Source of the DNA: an uncultured Phycisphaerae bacterium
GTDB lineage: Bacteria > Planctomycetota > Phycisphaerae > UBA1845 > PWPN01
NCBI GenBank assembly: GCA_938005315.1
Contig: CALLOB010000055.1
Span: 1-53,641 of the forward strand
Direction of reading: 5' to 3'
Length of the DNA stretch: 53,641 nucleotides
The first letter of the stretch is position 1, and every line of letters starts with the position of its first letter. Under the pieces are notes generated by a model, which saw nothing but the letters and a program-made list of their open reading frames with translations, searched no databases and was not told the DNA's origin. Shown piece by piece: positions 40,255-49,090 of the stretch. A program made the translations under genes and the position numbers.

Positions 40255-40335
40255 TGGACAGAAAAGTAGACTCTGGCTTAGTGTTCAGGTTTGTGAAATA
40301 TATTCAGTAAGATAATAGATTTACAGGTTAACTGT
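40255..40335 (-). promoter_or_regulatory. AT-rich island, probable promoter region of the Gly/Tyr-rich gene
   Basis: The 480-base gap 40144-40623 holds no gene; it contains this strikingly AT-rich patch and the direct repeat at 40451-40540. On the minus strand TATATT and TATTAT hexamers are good -10 candidates, with TGTAAA 17 bases before TATATT as a weak -35. The patch lies 110-190 bases upstream of ATG 40143, implying a long leader. Confidence 0.35.
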
Positions 40336-40450
40336 TCGCACTTGCCGTTGCGGGCTGCTCAGGCGGGCGTCCAGCTGGAAGCCCAGCAGAGTTGGGCAAG
40401 AGTCCCGGCGGATCGGCGCGGAAGCCTTTCTGAGGCGCTCTATTTTGGGA

Positions 40451-40540
40451 CGGTCGGCAGCCCAAGCGGTGGTGGCGCGCGCGGAACGGTCGTCAGAGCT
40501 CGAGGTCGTCCGGTCGGCAGCCCAGGCGGTGGTGGCGCAC
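40451..40540 (+). repeat. 30-bp direct repeat, 60-bp period
   Basis: cggtcggcagcccaagcggt (40451 onward, continuing ggtggcgcgc) recurs at 40511-40540 with two substitutions. Two copies, exactly 60 bases apart, upstream of the tRNA. No coding function seen. Confidence 0.65.
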
Positions 40541-40623
40541 GGGCAGGGCACAGGCTTGAACCGCCAGGTCGATGCGGATTCCAGATGTCACATCTGATTT
40601 CCGCGAAATGGCTTACAGAGACA

Positions 40624-40694
40624 GCCGATGGTGGGATTCGAACCCACAACCCCAGCTTTACGAAAGCTGTGCTCTACCGTTGAGCTACATCGGC
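40624..40694 (-). tRNA. tRNA-Thr (anticodon CGT)
   Basis: The minus strand folds into a full cloverleaf of 71 nt. The acceptor stem GCCGATG pairs perfectly with CATCGGC. The D arm is GCTC-AACGGTA-GAGC, the anticodon arm CAGCT-TTCGTAA-AGCTG places CGT at 34-36, and the T arm is GTGGG-TTCGAAT-CCCAC. CGT reads ACG, hence threonine. CCA is not encoded. Confidence 0.95.
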
Positions 40695-41452
40695 ACCCGT
40701 CGCCGCCGCTGGATCTCCGGCCCCCAGGACCGGGTTTACACCCTCTGGAGGGGATGCGTCCAGCCTGTTCGGCACAGTTTGAGTGGGATCGGCCGGCAGG
40801 CCGCCGCAACTGCACTCGTTCGGCCTGACAGACATCCTCGCCTGTGCAAATAGTACCCGGGGAGGCTCCAGGCCTCAAGTCACCGCCGGACTTTCCAGAT
40901 CACTTTTAGCCGCGGCTTGCTGGCCACAGGGGAGGGGCCTGCCCGCACTCGCGTCGACCGCCGGCCAAGTTGCCCGGAGTGATCGGGAACGAGGGCAAAA
41001 AAAACCCCGCACCCTTCTTCGGAAGGATGCGGGGCCGTTGAAAGGGGACACGACAGCTTCCATATCACTTGTAGAATCCACCAGGAGGGAAAGCAAACGG
41101 AATCGGAGGAAATCCCGCAGCTTGCCGGGTGGAGGCGGCGATAACGCGACACCGCTGTTAACCTGGTGAATCTGGGGGGCCTGAAGTCCTTCGTATGGTG
41201 CCTGCGGGGCAGGATCTCAGGCTGGGGGAGGGGCTTTTGAGGCCTTCAGGTTCCGCACCTGGGTCTCGATAGAACCTGCCTCTGGAGACTGAGCCTCCGG
41301 CGAGTCAGCCGGCGGCCGGCGGTCCCCTGATACGCCTCATGGCTGCCGGGCTTCATTGATGGCGTGTCGGTACTCGGATCGCTCGATACGGGACGGCGGG
41401 CATTCCCGCCCGAGAGGCTTTATTTGGGGCCGGCCGAGCAGATGGTGAGCGA
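40695..41452. other. Gene-free stretch with possible non-coding RNA
   Basis: About 760 bases without a supportable protein gene. A strong intrinsic terminator for the minus strand lies at 40997-41034, and the 420 bases upstream of it (41035-41452) contain several short hairpins such as CAGGT-TCCGC-ACCTG near 41247. Either the methyltransferase mRNA has a long 3' end, or an unrecognised RNA is transcribed here. I compared it by eye with RNase P, tmRNA, SRP and 6S signatures and found no match. Confidence 0.4.
40997..41034 (-). terminator. Intrinsic terminator
   Basis: On the minus strand CCCCGCA-t-CCTTC / GAAGG-g-TGCGGGG forms a 12-pair stem with one mismatch, immediately followed by eight T (40997-41004). 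On the plus strand the loop is the stable cTTCGg type. It ends transcription coming from higher coordinates. Confidence 0.85.
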
Positions 41453-42259
41453 TCAGGGCGGAGGGACATCAACGCCCGGTTGGGTGTTCTTGGGACCGTA
41501 GCGGGCGAACTCGTCGATCTGCTGGGCCAGGCCCATGAGGATCTGGGCTTCGGCCCGGGTGAGTTCGGCGCGTGAAAGGATAGCGCGAATCGGGAACATC
41601 AGGTGATCGGGTTTTTCCGGGCGAAGATAGCCTATGGTAAGCAGGGCGTGCTGCAGTTTGTCCGTCAGTCGGGCGATCATGGCCGCATCGGCCGGGTCGC
41701 TGCGGCGGCGGACCACCCGGTCGGTGTGCCGGTCGACGGCGAGGGCCTGAAAGACCTCGTAGAGGCTGATGACCACGGCGTGGGCGAGATTCAGTGTCGG
41801 ATAGGCAGGGCCGGCAGGCAGGCACATGACCGCGTCGCAGGCCAGCAGATCCTCGCGCGACAGGCCGTTGTCCTCACTGCCGAACACCAGCGCGACCTCG
41901 CCGTCGGCCACGCGTTCAGCGACCTTCCGGGCCATTCCCGGCCCGGTGAGATCATCGGCCTGATGGACCGGGCCGGGGCGACGGCTGGCCGCGATCGCAT
42001 AGATGCAGCCTTCCAGGGCCTCCGGCAGGGTGCGGACGACGCGGGCGGAGTGCAGACGGTGTTCGCCGCGGGTGCTGCGCTGGAGCGATTCGCGGGCCAG
42101 GTGGTCGCAGGCCGGGGCAACCAGGTAAAGGGCTCCCGCGGCGAAGTTTTCCATCGCCCGGGCGACGGCACCGATGTTTCCCGGGATCAGCGGGCGCACC
42201 AGGACCACCCGCACACGGGCGGTCGGAAGGTCGGGGGGCAAGGGTGGCGGCTGGTCCAT
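41453..42259 (-). CDS. TrmJ/SpoU-family RNA 2'-O-methyltransferase
   Basis: 268 residues from ATG 42259; an ATG at 42313 would add 18. It belongs to the SPOUT class: VVLVRPLIPGNIGAVARAMENF (motif 1 with the conserved Asn), VALVFGSEDNGLSREDLL (motif 2) and PAYPTLNLAHAVVISLYEVF (motif 3), which form the trefoil-knot SAM site. The C-terminal extension and the motif-1 form resemble TrmJ, which methylates nucleotide 32 of tRNAs, but other RNA targets are possible. No strong Shine-Dalgarno decides the start. The nearest terminator is 420 bases downstream. Confidence 0.88.
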   Translation of the reverse strand: MDQPPPLPPDLPTARVRVVLVRPLIPGNIGAVARAMENFAAGALYLVAPACDHLARESLQRSTRGEHRLHSARVVRTLPEALEGCIYAIAASRRPGPVHQADDLTGPGMARKVAERVADGEVALVFGSEDNGLSREDLLACDAVMCLPAGPAYPTLNLAHAVVISLYEVFQALAVDRHTDRVVRRRSDPADAAMIARLTDKLQHALLTIGYLRPEKPDHLMFPIRAILSRAELTRAEAQILMGLAQQIDEFARYGPKNTQPGVDVPPP

Positions 42260-42441
42260 CCTGAAGACGGATACCGCGCCGGGCGACGGAAAGCGAGCGA
42301 CTGTTGGCGGCATGTCGCTGGGTCGCCGATCCGCGCGCGGCGAGGGTCGGCCGTTGCATGATAGCGCGGACTTCCGTTGCTGCGCGGGCTCGGGCGATGG
42401 GGCGGGGCGGACCGGGGGCAGGGCCCAGAGGCACTCGGGCC

Positions 42442-42738
42442 TCAGGCCTCGCCGCCGGATACAGGGTTTTCGATCCAGCGGGCGAAACAGGCGTTGCACA
42501 GGCAGAGCGTGAGGCGGCGGTGGACCTGATCGAGGGCCTCCTGCTCGGACATGCCCGCGGCCTGATCGATCAGCCGTTGCAGCTCCTCGTGGAAGTTCCG
42601 GCCGGTATCGATCTCCGTGAGTTCCGGAGGGCTGGGGTCGGCGAAGGCCTCGATCCGCACCACGTAGAACTCCCCACGCCCGCAATGCACGGCGGCCGCG
42701 CAGCCATGGCACAACAGCGTGTTCTGAGGGCTCTGCAT
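42442..42738 (-). CDS. Small Cys-rich putative zinc-binding protein
   Basis: 98 residues. Two cysteine groups frame the protein: Cys10-x2-Cys13 with Cys19, and Cys79, Cys81 and Cys84 (CLCNACFARWIENP). This layout suggests one zinc ribbon or treble clef joined by an acidic helix (GRNFHEELQRLIDQAAG). No signal peptide. I recognise no named family; the end WIENP is distinctive. ATG 42738 begins MQSPQNT. It lies 183 bp upstream of the methyltransferase on the same strand and could be cotranscribed. Confidence 0.7.
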   Translation of the reverse strand: MQSPQNTLLCHGCAAAVHCGRGEFYVVRIEAFADPSPPELTEIDTGRNFHEELQRLIDQAAGMSEQEALDQVHRRLTLCLCNACFARWIENPVSGGEA

Positions 42739-42937
42739 GGTCGTTTTCCGGTCCCGGTCGAGGGAGACGGTCTGGGATTCCCGCCGGAGGCTCTGCCGCC
42801 GATGGATTGTACGGCAGCCGGCTGGCAGGAGCACACGCGTTGACCGCCCCGGGGGTGGGGGTAGAATCCGCGTGCAGTCGGCGAAGCGGTGATGGGGGGG
42901 GCGATCGCTTCGGGCGGTCAGTGCGCGGCGTCCTTTC

Positions 42938-43780
42938 ATGGTCAAGGGCTTGAGGATTTCGCTGTTTCCGGCGGAGCGGCCGTTGCACGAGGCGGTGGCG
43001 GCGGCGCGGGACGCGGGCTTTTCGGCCCTGGAGGTGGTCGTCGCCGGGGAGGGAGAGCTCTCGCTGACCGCGGGGGAGGAAGTCTTCCGGTTTGCCGGCG
43101 ATAGTGTTCGGGAGGCCGGTCTGGAGGTGGCCGTGGTCGCCTCGGACTTGTGGTGGGACCGGCCGCTTTCGGCGGCGGACGCTGCGGTCCGCCAGTCGGC
43201 AGGCGAGCTGGCCATGGCCCTGCTGGACCGGGCCCGGTGGCTGGGAGCCCGGGTGCTTGCGGTCATGCCGGGCGTGGTCAGCCACTTCCAGCGGCCGGCG
43301 CGGCGGGTGAGGCCTTACGCCGACGCGCTAGCGGCCTCGAGCGAGGGTTTGTCGCAGCTGGTCATGGAGGCGGAAGATCGCGGCGTGCTTCTGGCGGTGG
43401 AGAACGCTCCCAACGGCATGCTGCTGTCGCCGCTGGAGATGCGGGAGTTCATCGACCGGCTGCACTCGCCGTGGGTGGCGGCCTGTCTGGACGTGAACGA
43501 GGCCGGTCGGATCGGTCTGCCGGAGGATTGGATCGAGGCGCTCAGTGGCCGGATAGCGGCGTTGCGGTTTTCGGGCCGGACGGCGGATGGCGGTGTGCCC
43601 GGCGACGGTTCGGGCGCCGGGTCTGGGGTCGTGAACCGGTCTGCGGTGGCCGCGGCGCTGGCGGGGACGGGTTACGACGGGCCGGTGATCGCCTCGGCTT
43701 GGCGGGATCCGGCGGAGGCTTGCAGGGAACTGGACCTGCTGATGGAGGCTGCCGGCGACGGCGTGGAGGACGGCTCATGA
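42938..43780 (+). CDS. Sugar phosphate isomerase/epimerase-like TIM barrel
   Basis: 280 residues of the xylose-isomerase-like AP-endonuclease 2 fold: AAARDAGFSALEVVV early, AEDRGVLLAVENAPNGMLLSP in the middle with the conserved Glu-Asn, and WVAACLDVNEAGRIG with the metal-binding Asp. A Gly-rich insert (DGGVPGDGSGAGSG) replaces part of a late loop. Members isomerise or epimerise keto-sugars or inositol intermediates. Its stop overlaps the next gene in an ATGA, so it works with that Gfo/Idh dehydrogenase. ATG 42938 chosen; no strong ribosome site is seen. Confidence 0.85.
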   Translation: MVKGLRISLFPAERPLHEAVAAARDAGFSALEVVVAGEGELSLTAGEEVFRFAGDSVREAGLEVAVVASDLWWDRPLSAADAAVRQSAGELAMALLDRARWLGARVLAVMPGVVSHFQRPARRVRPYADALAASSEGLSQLVMEAEDRGVLLAVENAPNGMLLSPLEMREFIDRLHSPWVAACLDVNEAGRIGLPEDWIEALSGRIAALRFSGRTADGGVPGDGSGAGSGVVNRSAVAAALAGTGYDGPVIASAWRDPAEACRELDLLMEAAGDGVEDGS

Positions 43781-44808
43781 TCAACGTGGCGCTGATCGGT
43801 GCGGGTTTCATCGGCCGGAACCACTTCAATCAGTACGTCCGCCTCGCCGGCCGGGCGAAGGTCGTGGCGATCTGCGACACCGAGGAGCCCCGTCGGCTGG
43901 GCGACTGGTCGGGGATCGGGGGCAACCTCGGCGACGCGCAGGGAACGCGCCGCGATCTGGGCGACATCAGGCCGGTGGCGGACTGGCGAACGCTGCTGGA
44001 CGATCCGGGCGTGGACATGGTGGACATCTGCGTGCCGACCTACCTGCACGCGGAGATGGCGTCGGCGTTCCTCGAGGCCGGCAAACACGTGCTGTGCGAG
44101 AAGCCGATGGCGTTGACCGTGGAGCAGTGCGACGAGATGCTGGCTGCGGCCGCCGACGCGCCGGGCTGCTTCATGATCGCGCAGTGCGTGCGTTTCTGGC
44201 CGGAGTATGCCTTTCTGCGCGAGGTGATGCGTGACGGACGGTTCGGGGCGCTGAAGGCGCTGGAGCTGCGCCGCCAGGGCAGTTTCCCCAAGTACAGTCT
44301 GGAGCACTGGATCCTGAACCCCGAGTTGTCCGGCGGGGCGATTCTGGACCTGCACGTGCACGACGTGGATTACGCCATCGGTCTGCTGGGGCTGCCGTTG
44401 TCGGTGTTCGCCCGCGCGGCCGCCCAGCCCAGCGGGGCTTACGACCGGGTGCACGCCCTGTGGACCTACCCGCACGCGGCGGTCGTGGAGTTCGAGGGTT
44501 TCTGGGACATGCCGGCGGGCTACCAGTTCAACATGGGCTTCACCGCGGTGTTCGAGCGGGCGGCGATGGTCTGGAGCATGTTCGGGGACCGGCCGCTGAC
44601 CATCTTCCGCGAGGGCTCGCAGCCCGAGACCCCGGCGATGCCGGCCACGGACGGGTACTACAATGAGATCGACTACTTCCTGGGCTGCGTCGAGCGCCGG
44701 GAGCAGCCGAAGTTGAGCACTCCGCGGGAAAGCCGCGACGCGGTGGCGGTGGCCCTGGCCGAGATGGAAAGCGCTCGCACCGGACGGGCGGTGACCATTG
44801 CGGTCTGA
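43777..44808 (+). CDS. Gfo/Idh/MocA-family NAD(P)-dependent oxidoreductase
   Basis: 343 residues. The Rossmann start is VALIGAGFIGRNHFNQY with GxGxxG; the family motif is HVLCEKPMALTVEQCDE (Glu-Lys-Pro). The C-terminal domain has GAILDLHVHDVDYAIGLLG with the conserved Asp-x-x-x-His. These enzymes oxidise or reduce sugars, often to keto-sugars, and pair with the isomerase-like protein upstream, whose stop overlaps its start by four bases. No signal peptide. Keto-sugar chemistry would match the DUF1080 keto-glycoside hydrolase of this window, but that link is inferred. Confidence 0.93.
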   Translation: MINVALIGAGFIGRNHFNQYVRLAGRAKVVAICDTEEPRRLGDWSGIGGNLGDAQGTRRDLGDIRPVADWRTLLDDPGVDMVDICVPTYLHAEMASAFLEAGKHVLCEKPMALTVEQCDEMLAAAADAPGCFMIAQCVRFWPEYAFLREVMRDGRFGALKALELRRQGSFPKYSLEHWILNPELSGGAILDLHVHDVDYAIGLLGLPLSVFARAAAQPSGAYDRVHALWTYPHAAVVEFEGFWDMPAGYQFNMGFTAVFERAAMVWSMFGDRPLTIFREGSQPETPAMPATDGYYNEIDYFLGCVERREQPKLSTPRESRDAVAVALAEMESARTGRAVTIAV

Positions 44809-44944
44809 GATCTCAGGCCGGACGGCTTCAGGAGCGGGCGGAACGGCGGTCGGAACGGGACGTCGCTTTGATTCAGGCCGCAAGCGCGGGCATCGATGGC
44901 CCGCCCCGGCGAAAAATCATCCTGACACCTTTTTCGAGCCGGGC

Positions 44945-45910
44945 GTGGACGGTGTGCTGATCATCGCCTTCGGGGGACCGCAGGGGCCCCAGGACGTCAG
45001 GCCTTTTCTGGCCAATGTGCTGCGCAGGCGGGCGGTGCCGCCTGAGCGGGTCGAGCAGGTCGCGCGGCAGTACGAGCAGTTCGGCGGGCGATCGCCCATT
45101 CTGGAGATGACGCAGCGGCAGGCGGCGGGGCTGCAGGCCCGGCTGGCCGAGCGCGGTTTTCGGCTGGAAGTCCGGGTGGGGATGCGCCACTGGCACCCGT
45201 ACCTGTCGGACGTTCTGGCGGAGATGTCGCGGGCCGGCATGCGCCGGGTGGTGGGCTTCATCGCCGCCGCGCACCATTCCCCGGCCAGTTGCGGTCAGTA
45301 CCGCCAGGATGTTCTGTCAGCCCGGCGGCGGCTGCGAGAGGCCGGGCTGGCCGACGTCGAGGTCGCCTGGGTGGACAGCTGGTACGACCACCCGGGCTTC
45401 ATCTCGGCGGTGGCTTCGCAGGCCCGCCGGGCGCTGGCGGGACTCGATCCGTCGCTGGCGTCGGGGGCCCGGCTGGTTTTCACCGCCCACAGCCTGCCGG
45501 AGGCGATGGCCGCCGGGTGCAGGTACCGCCAGCAGCTGCTGATTTCGGCACGGCTGACGGCCGAGGCCCTGGACCGGCCGGACTGGGTGCTGGTCTTTCA
45601 GAGCCGCAGCGGGCGTCCGGAGGATCCCTGGCTCGGGCCGGACGTCAAGCAGTATCTGCGCGAGGCGCGATCCGCGGGGCTGCCGGCGGCGGTGATCGTG
45701 CCGATCGGGTTTCTGTGCGACCACATGGAGGTGGTCCACGACCTGGACGTGGCCGCGGCCGCGGTCTGCCGCGAGGTCGGCCTGCCGATGGTCCGCGCAG
45801 GCACGGTCGGCCTGGAGCCGGCCTTCATGGACATGATGGCGGAGCTGGTGGAACGGGTCGTTGTCCGCCACCGGCGATTCGGGCTGCTGCCGATCGCGCC
45901 GCGGTGGTGA
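44945..45910 (+). CDS. hemH: Ferrochelatase (proto- or coproporphyrin)
   Basis: 321 residues from GTG 44945, giving MDGVLIIAFGGPQGPQDVRP, the typical start; no ATG is available and the Shine-Dalgarno is poor, so the start is tentative. It inserts Fe(II) into the porphyrin ring. The metal-site His182 lies in FTAHSLPEAM and Glu262 in DHMEVVHDLD, both conserved. YEQFGGRSPI and HWHPYLSD are further family blocks. Whether it uses protoporphyrin or coproporphyrin cannot be read by eye. It follows the dehydrogenase by 136 bp and no other heme gene is near. Confidence 0.93.
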   Translation: MDGVLIIAFGGPQGPQDVRPFLANVLRRRAVPPERVEQVARQYEQFGGRSPILEMTQRQAAGLQARLAERGFRLEVRVGMRHWHPYLSDVLAEMSRAGMRRVVGFIAAAHHSPASCGQYRQDVLSARRRLREAGLADVEVAWVDSWYDHPGFISAVASQARRALAGLDPSLASGARLVFTAHSLPEAMAAGCRYRQQLLISARLTAEALDRPDWVLVFQSRSGRPEDPWLGPDVKQYLREARSAGLPAAVIVPIGFLCDHMEVVHDLDVAAAAVCREVGLPMVRAGTVGLEPAFMDMMAELVERVVVRHRRFGLLPIAPRW

Positions 45911-45911
45911 A

Positions 45912-47264
45912 TCAGCGCGGATCGCCGCCTTCGGAGGCGGGCCGGGCACGCGAGAAGTGCCGATCCGCGAAGTCCAGGTACTGCCGCCAATCGTACTCGG
46001 TGACGTCGTGTGAACCCGGACGGCAGTGGTAGCCGATAGTTCCGGTCGCCGCCCGGCCGACCGGAGGCATCTCTTCGACCGGCAATCCGTCGGTGCCCAG
46101 CAGGCGATAGACGGGGTGGGCTGCGCGGGCGGCCAGGAACTCGCCGCGCGGGTCGGCCCAGCGGTCCTCCTCCGCGCTGGCCACATACACCGGGCGCGGG
46201 GCGATCAGGGCGATCAGCATGTGCTGGTCCACGGGCAGGTCGCCTTCCCGGCCGTTGTAGCGGCGGAAGTTCATGCAGAACCAGTGCGGGAACATGCCGT
46301 TGATGCTCTCCACGGTCTCCCCGTACGCCCGTCGACTCAGGGCGGCGCCCCCGCAGCCGGAGTTGTTGGAGATCGCGATGGCGAAGCGCTCGTCCTGGGC
46401 GGCGGCCCACAGGGCGGTCTTGCCCATGCGCGAGTGGCCGATCGCGACGACGCGGTCGCCATCGACGTCGGGGTCGGTCCGCAGGTAGTCCATCACCCGG
46501 CTGAGGCCCCAGGCCCAGGCCGAGATGGTGCCCCAGGCATCGGGTGCCCGCGGCACGCCGGGCGGATCGAAGGCTCCGTGGACGCCGTTGGCGAAGCCGT
46601 CGTCGAAGTCCGGATCGATGTCGGCGCAGCACACCGTGACCAGGCCGTAGCCGCGCCGGAGGATCAGTTCGACCGGGTAGCGCGAGGCGTCCGAGCCGCG
46701 GGCCTGCTCGACGGCGCGATGTTCGGTGATGCCCTTGTCCGGTGCGTTCAACACCCAGCGGCGCGTGAGGCGGATGCCCGGGTCGGGATGCACCTCCTGG
46801 TTGCCGCGGAAGTTGAGCATGGCGAACACCGGCACGGGGCCGCGTCGATCGGCCGGCAGGTAGAGCAGCAGATCCATGCTCGGCTCGTCGGCGTCGGGCT
46901 TGAGATGCACGGTCACCTGCCGCCTCAGGGCCAGGCCTCCCAGGGCCGCGGGGCTCTCGTCGAACCGCTCGAAGCGCATGCCTTCGGGTGCGGCCGGCGC
47001 CCGGCCATAGACATGGGTGCGGAACAGTTCGAGGATCTCCTCGCGGCGGCGGCGCCAGGCCTGAGCGTCCCGAACCTCGGTTCCGTCCTGAAACCTCAGC
47101 GGATCCGGCAGGGCGTAGGCCGGCACCTTCGACTCGTCGTAATTGATGGCCGAACGGGTGGCCGGCCGGCTCGATTCGGCCGGGGCGTCCGCGGCCATGT
47201 CCGGGGCGGTGCTGAGATGCAGGCCGGCGGCTGCGGCCAGCAACACCATGACGGGCTTGTTCAT
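45912..47264 (-). CDS. Exported CE15-like glucuronoyl esterase
   Basis: 450 residues. ATG 47264 lies after GAGGA and gives a signal peptide (MNKPVMVLLAAAAGLHLSTA); a GTG six bases upstream is less likely. It is an alpha/beta hydrolase with nucleophile Ser278 in AIGHSRMGKTALW and the CE15-typical following block ISNNSGCGGAALSRRAYGE, then MFPHWFCMNF and a late SHDVTEYDW with the candidate catalytic His. CE15 enzymes cut ester bonds between lignin and glucuronoxylan; bacterial members also act on other uronate esters. It ends one base after hemH, tail to tail. Confidence 0.9.
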   Translation of the reverse strand: MNKPVMVLLAAAAGLHLSTAPDMAADAPAESSRPATRSAINYDESKVPAYALPDPLRFQDGTEVRDAQAWRRRREEILELFRTHVYGRAPAAPEGMRFERFDESPAALGGLALRRQVTVHLKPDADEPSMDLLLYLPADRRGPVPVFAMLNFRGNQEVHPDPGIRLTRRWVLNAPDKGITEHRAVEQARGSDASRYPVELILRRGYGLVTVCCADIDPDFDDGFANGVHGAFDPPGVPRAPDAWGTISAWAWGLSRVMDYLRTDPDVDGDRVVAIGHSRMGKTALWAAAQDERFAIAISNNSGCGGAALSRRAYGETVESINGMFPHWFCMNFRRYNGREGDLPVDQHMLIALIAPRPVYVASAEEDRWADPRGEFLAARAAHPVYRLLGTDGLPVEEMPPVGRAATGTIGYHCRPGSHDVTEYDWRQYLDFADRHFSRARPASEGGDPR

Positions 47265-47433
47265 CGACACGTCCTCGGCTCTGTGAAAAGTGTTTCGTGC
47301 CGGCAGTGTACGCCGGTCGGGCGGTCCACGTCACGCGGGGTGTAAACTCAATGGTCCGGGAAGCTTACAGCGAGTGGTGGCCTCGGGAAGGTCGTCCGGC
47401 GGGCTTCGGTCCGGTTTGAAGTGCGGCAAGTTC

Positions 47434-47462
47434 TTGTCTCCAAAGGATTTGACGCATAGAAT
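47434..47462 (+). promoter_or_regulatory. Predicted fabI promoter
   Basis: TTGTCT (47434-47439) and TAGAAT (47457-47462) are 17 bases apart, 61 bases upstream of ATG 47524. Confidence 0.55.
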
Positions 47463-47523
47463 CCCGCGTTTCGGGCGTGGCGGTCGGCCCGAATCAGGGG
47501 GGAAGGCGGGACGCAGAGGCATC

Positions 47524-48303
47524 ATGGGTCTGCTGACTGGGCACAAAGGGATCATTCTGGGCGTGGCCAACGAGCGAAGCATCGCCTGGCACATTGCCCG
47601 CGCGTTGATCGAGCACGGGGCCGAGTGCGGTTTCTCGTATCTGCCGGGCGAGAAGATGGAGCGCCGTGTTCGCCAGACGCTGGATCGCGGCGGGGTGACC
47701 GGAGCGTGGCTGCACCCGTGCGACGTCTCGCGGGACGAGGATATCACCGGGCTGTTCGAGGCGGCCGGGGCGAGGTTCGGGGCGCTGGACTTCGTGGTCC
47801 ACTCGATCGCCTTCGCGGACAAGGAGTACCTGCGGATGGGCATGTTCTGGCAGACGCCGCGGGCGGTCTGGACGCAGGCCCTGGACATTTCGGCCTATAC
47901 GCTGGTGGCGGTGGCCCGGGCGGCCCGGCCGTTGATGCCGCGCGGGGGTTCAATCCTGGCGCTGAGCTACTACGGGGCGGAGAAGGTCGTGCCGGGATAC
48001 AACGTGATGGGCGTGGCCAAGGCAGCGCTGGAGACCGCGGCCCGGTATCTGGCCAGCGAGCTGGGGCCGGATGGGATCCGGGTCAACACGTTGTCGGCCG
48101 GGCCGTGCCGGACGCTCTCGGCCATGGCGGTCGGCGGGATCGACGAGATGTTCGACTGGGTGGAAAAGAAGGCCCCGCTGAAGCGCAACATCGACACCGA
48201 GGAGGTCGGCAAGTCGGCCGTGTACCTGCTGAGCGACCTGTCCAGCGGCGTGACGGGGGAGAACATCTATGTGGACGCGGGCTATCACACGATGGGGCTG
48301 TAG
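47524..48303 (+). CDS. fabI: Enoyl-[acyl-carrier-protein] reductase (NADH)
   Basis: 259 residues, standard FabI. It carries out the last reduction of each fatty-acid elongation round. The N-terminal GIILGVANERSIAWHIA is the FabI cofactor motif; the catalytic pair is Tyr159 and Lys166 (YNVMGVAK) and DFVVHSIAFADK precedes it. The C-terminal SSGVTGENIYVDAGYHTMG is canonical. A GAGG site lies five bases before the ATG. The next gene, a CBM9-like lipoprotein, probably starts inside its last 35 bases. Confidence 0.96.
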   Translation: MGLLTGHKGIILGVANERSIAWHIARALIEHGAECGFSYLPGEKMERRVRQTLDRGGVTGAWLHPCDVSRDEDITGLFEAAGARFGALDFVVHSIAFADKEYLRMGMFWQTPRAVWTQALDISAYTLVAVARAARPLMPRGGSILALSYYGAEKVVPGYNVMGVAKAALETAARYLASELGPDGIRVNTLSAGPCRTLSAMAVGGIDEMFDWVEKKAPLKRNIDTEEVGKSAVYLLSDLSSGVTGENIYVDAGYHTMGL

Positions 48304-49033
48304 CGGTCCGGCGGCGGGGGCGCTGATCGCGGCCCTCGCCGGCTGCGGCACGGCGGAGCGGGGCGGAATGATGCGTTACGAGGTACGGCGGGCGAAAGAG
48401 CCGATTCCCCTGGACGCCGTCTGGGACAAGCCGGCCTGGCGAGACGTGCCGGCGCTGGAGCTGGGGCACTTCATGGGCGAACGCCCGGCCCACCGGCCGA
48501 GGACGCAGGCCCGGCTGGCCTGGGACGACGAGGCGGTATACGTGATCTTCCGGGTGGACGACCGCTACGTGCGGGCGGTGACGCCGGCGCATCAGGGGCG
48601 GGTGTGCGCCGACAGCTGCGTGGAGTTCTTCTTCGCACCGGCCGCCGACACCGCCGGAGGCTACTTCAACCTGGAGATGAACTGCGGCGGCACGATGCTG
48701 CTTCATTTCCAGAAGATACCGCGCCGGGACATGAAGCCGCTGGATCCGGAGGATGTCGCCTCGATCCAGGTGGCCCACACCATGCCGCGGATCGTGGATC
48801 CGGAGATCACCGAGCCGACGACCTGGACGGTGGAATACCGCCTTCCCACCGCCATGCTGCGCAAGTACAGGCCCGACGCGGTGATGCCCGCGCCGGGGGT
48901 CGTGTGGCGGGCCAACTTCTTCAAATGCGCGGACGCCACGAGCCATCCGCACTGGCTGACGTGGGCGTTCGTGGACCGCCCGCGGCCGGACTTCCACGTG
49001 CCGGAGTACTTCGGCGAGATCGTATTCCGTTGA
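48269..49033 (+). CDS. Family 9-like carbohydrate-binding lipoprotein
   Basis: 254 residues if translated from ATG 48269, which overlaps fabI by 35 bases in another frame. That start gives GALIAALAGC, a good lipobox (lipid Cys26). An alternative ATG at 48371 would remove the signal. The domain (about 36-254) is the CBM9-like sandwich: VDDRYVRAVTPAHQGRVCAD, SCVEFFFAP, YFNLEMNCGGTMLLHF and the terminal HVPEYFGEIVFR. Such planctomycete proteins bind sugars at the cell surface. The long overlap makes the start the least certain part. Confidence 0.8.
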   Translation: MWTRAITRWGCSGPAAGALIAALAGCGTAERGGMMRYEVRRAKEPIPLDAVWDKPAWRDVPALELGHFMGERPAHRPRTQARLAWDDEAVYVIFRVDDRYVRAVTPAHQGRVCADSCVEFFFAPAADTAGGYFNLEMNCGGTMLLHFQKIPRRDMKPLDPEDVASIQVAHTMPRIVDPEITEPTTWTVEYRLPTAMLRKYRPDAVMPAPGVVWRANFFKCADATSHPHWLTWAFVDRPRPDFHVPEYFGEIVFR

Positions 49034-49090
49034 GCGTCGCCAGCGCGTTCATGGAGTGCGCGACGGCACCGGCAGAGCCTGGAACGCCGG

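Noticed and set aside
40321..40551. 76-codon minus-strand frame with a repeated ATTAWAADR peptide
   Set aside because: The peptide repeat is produced by the 60-bp DNA repeat; there is no start signal or homology.
41060..41400. RNase P, tmRNA, SRP or 6S RNA gene
   Set aside because: None of the conserved sequence blocks of these RNAs could be found on either strand.
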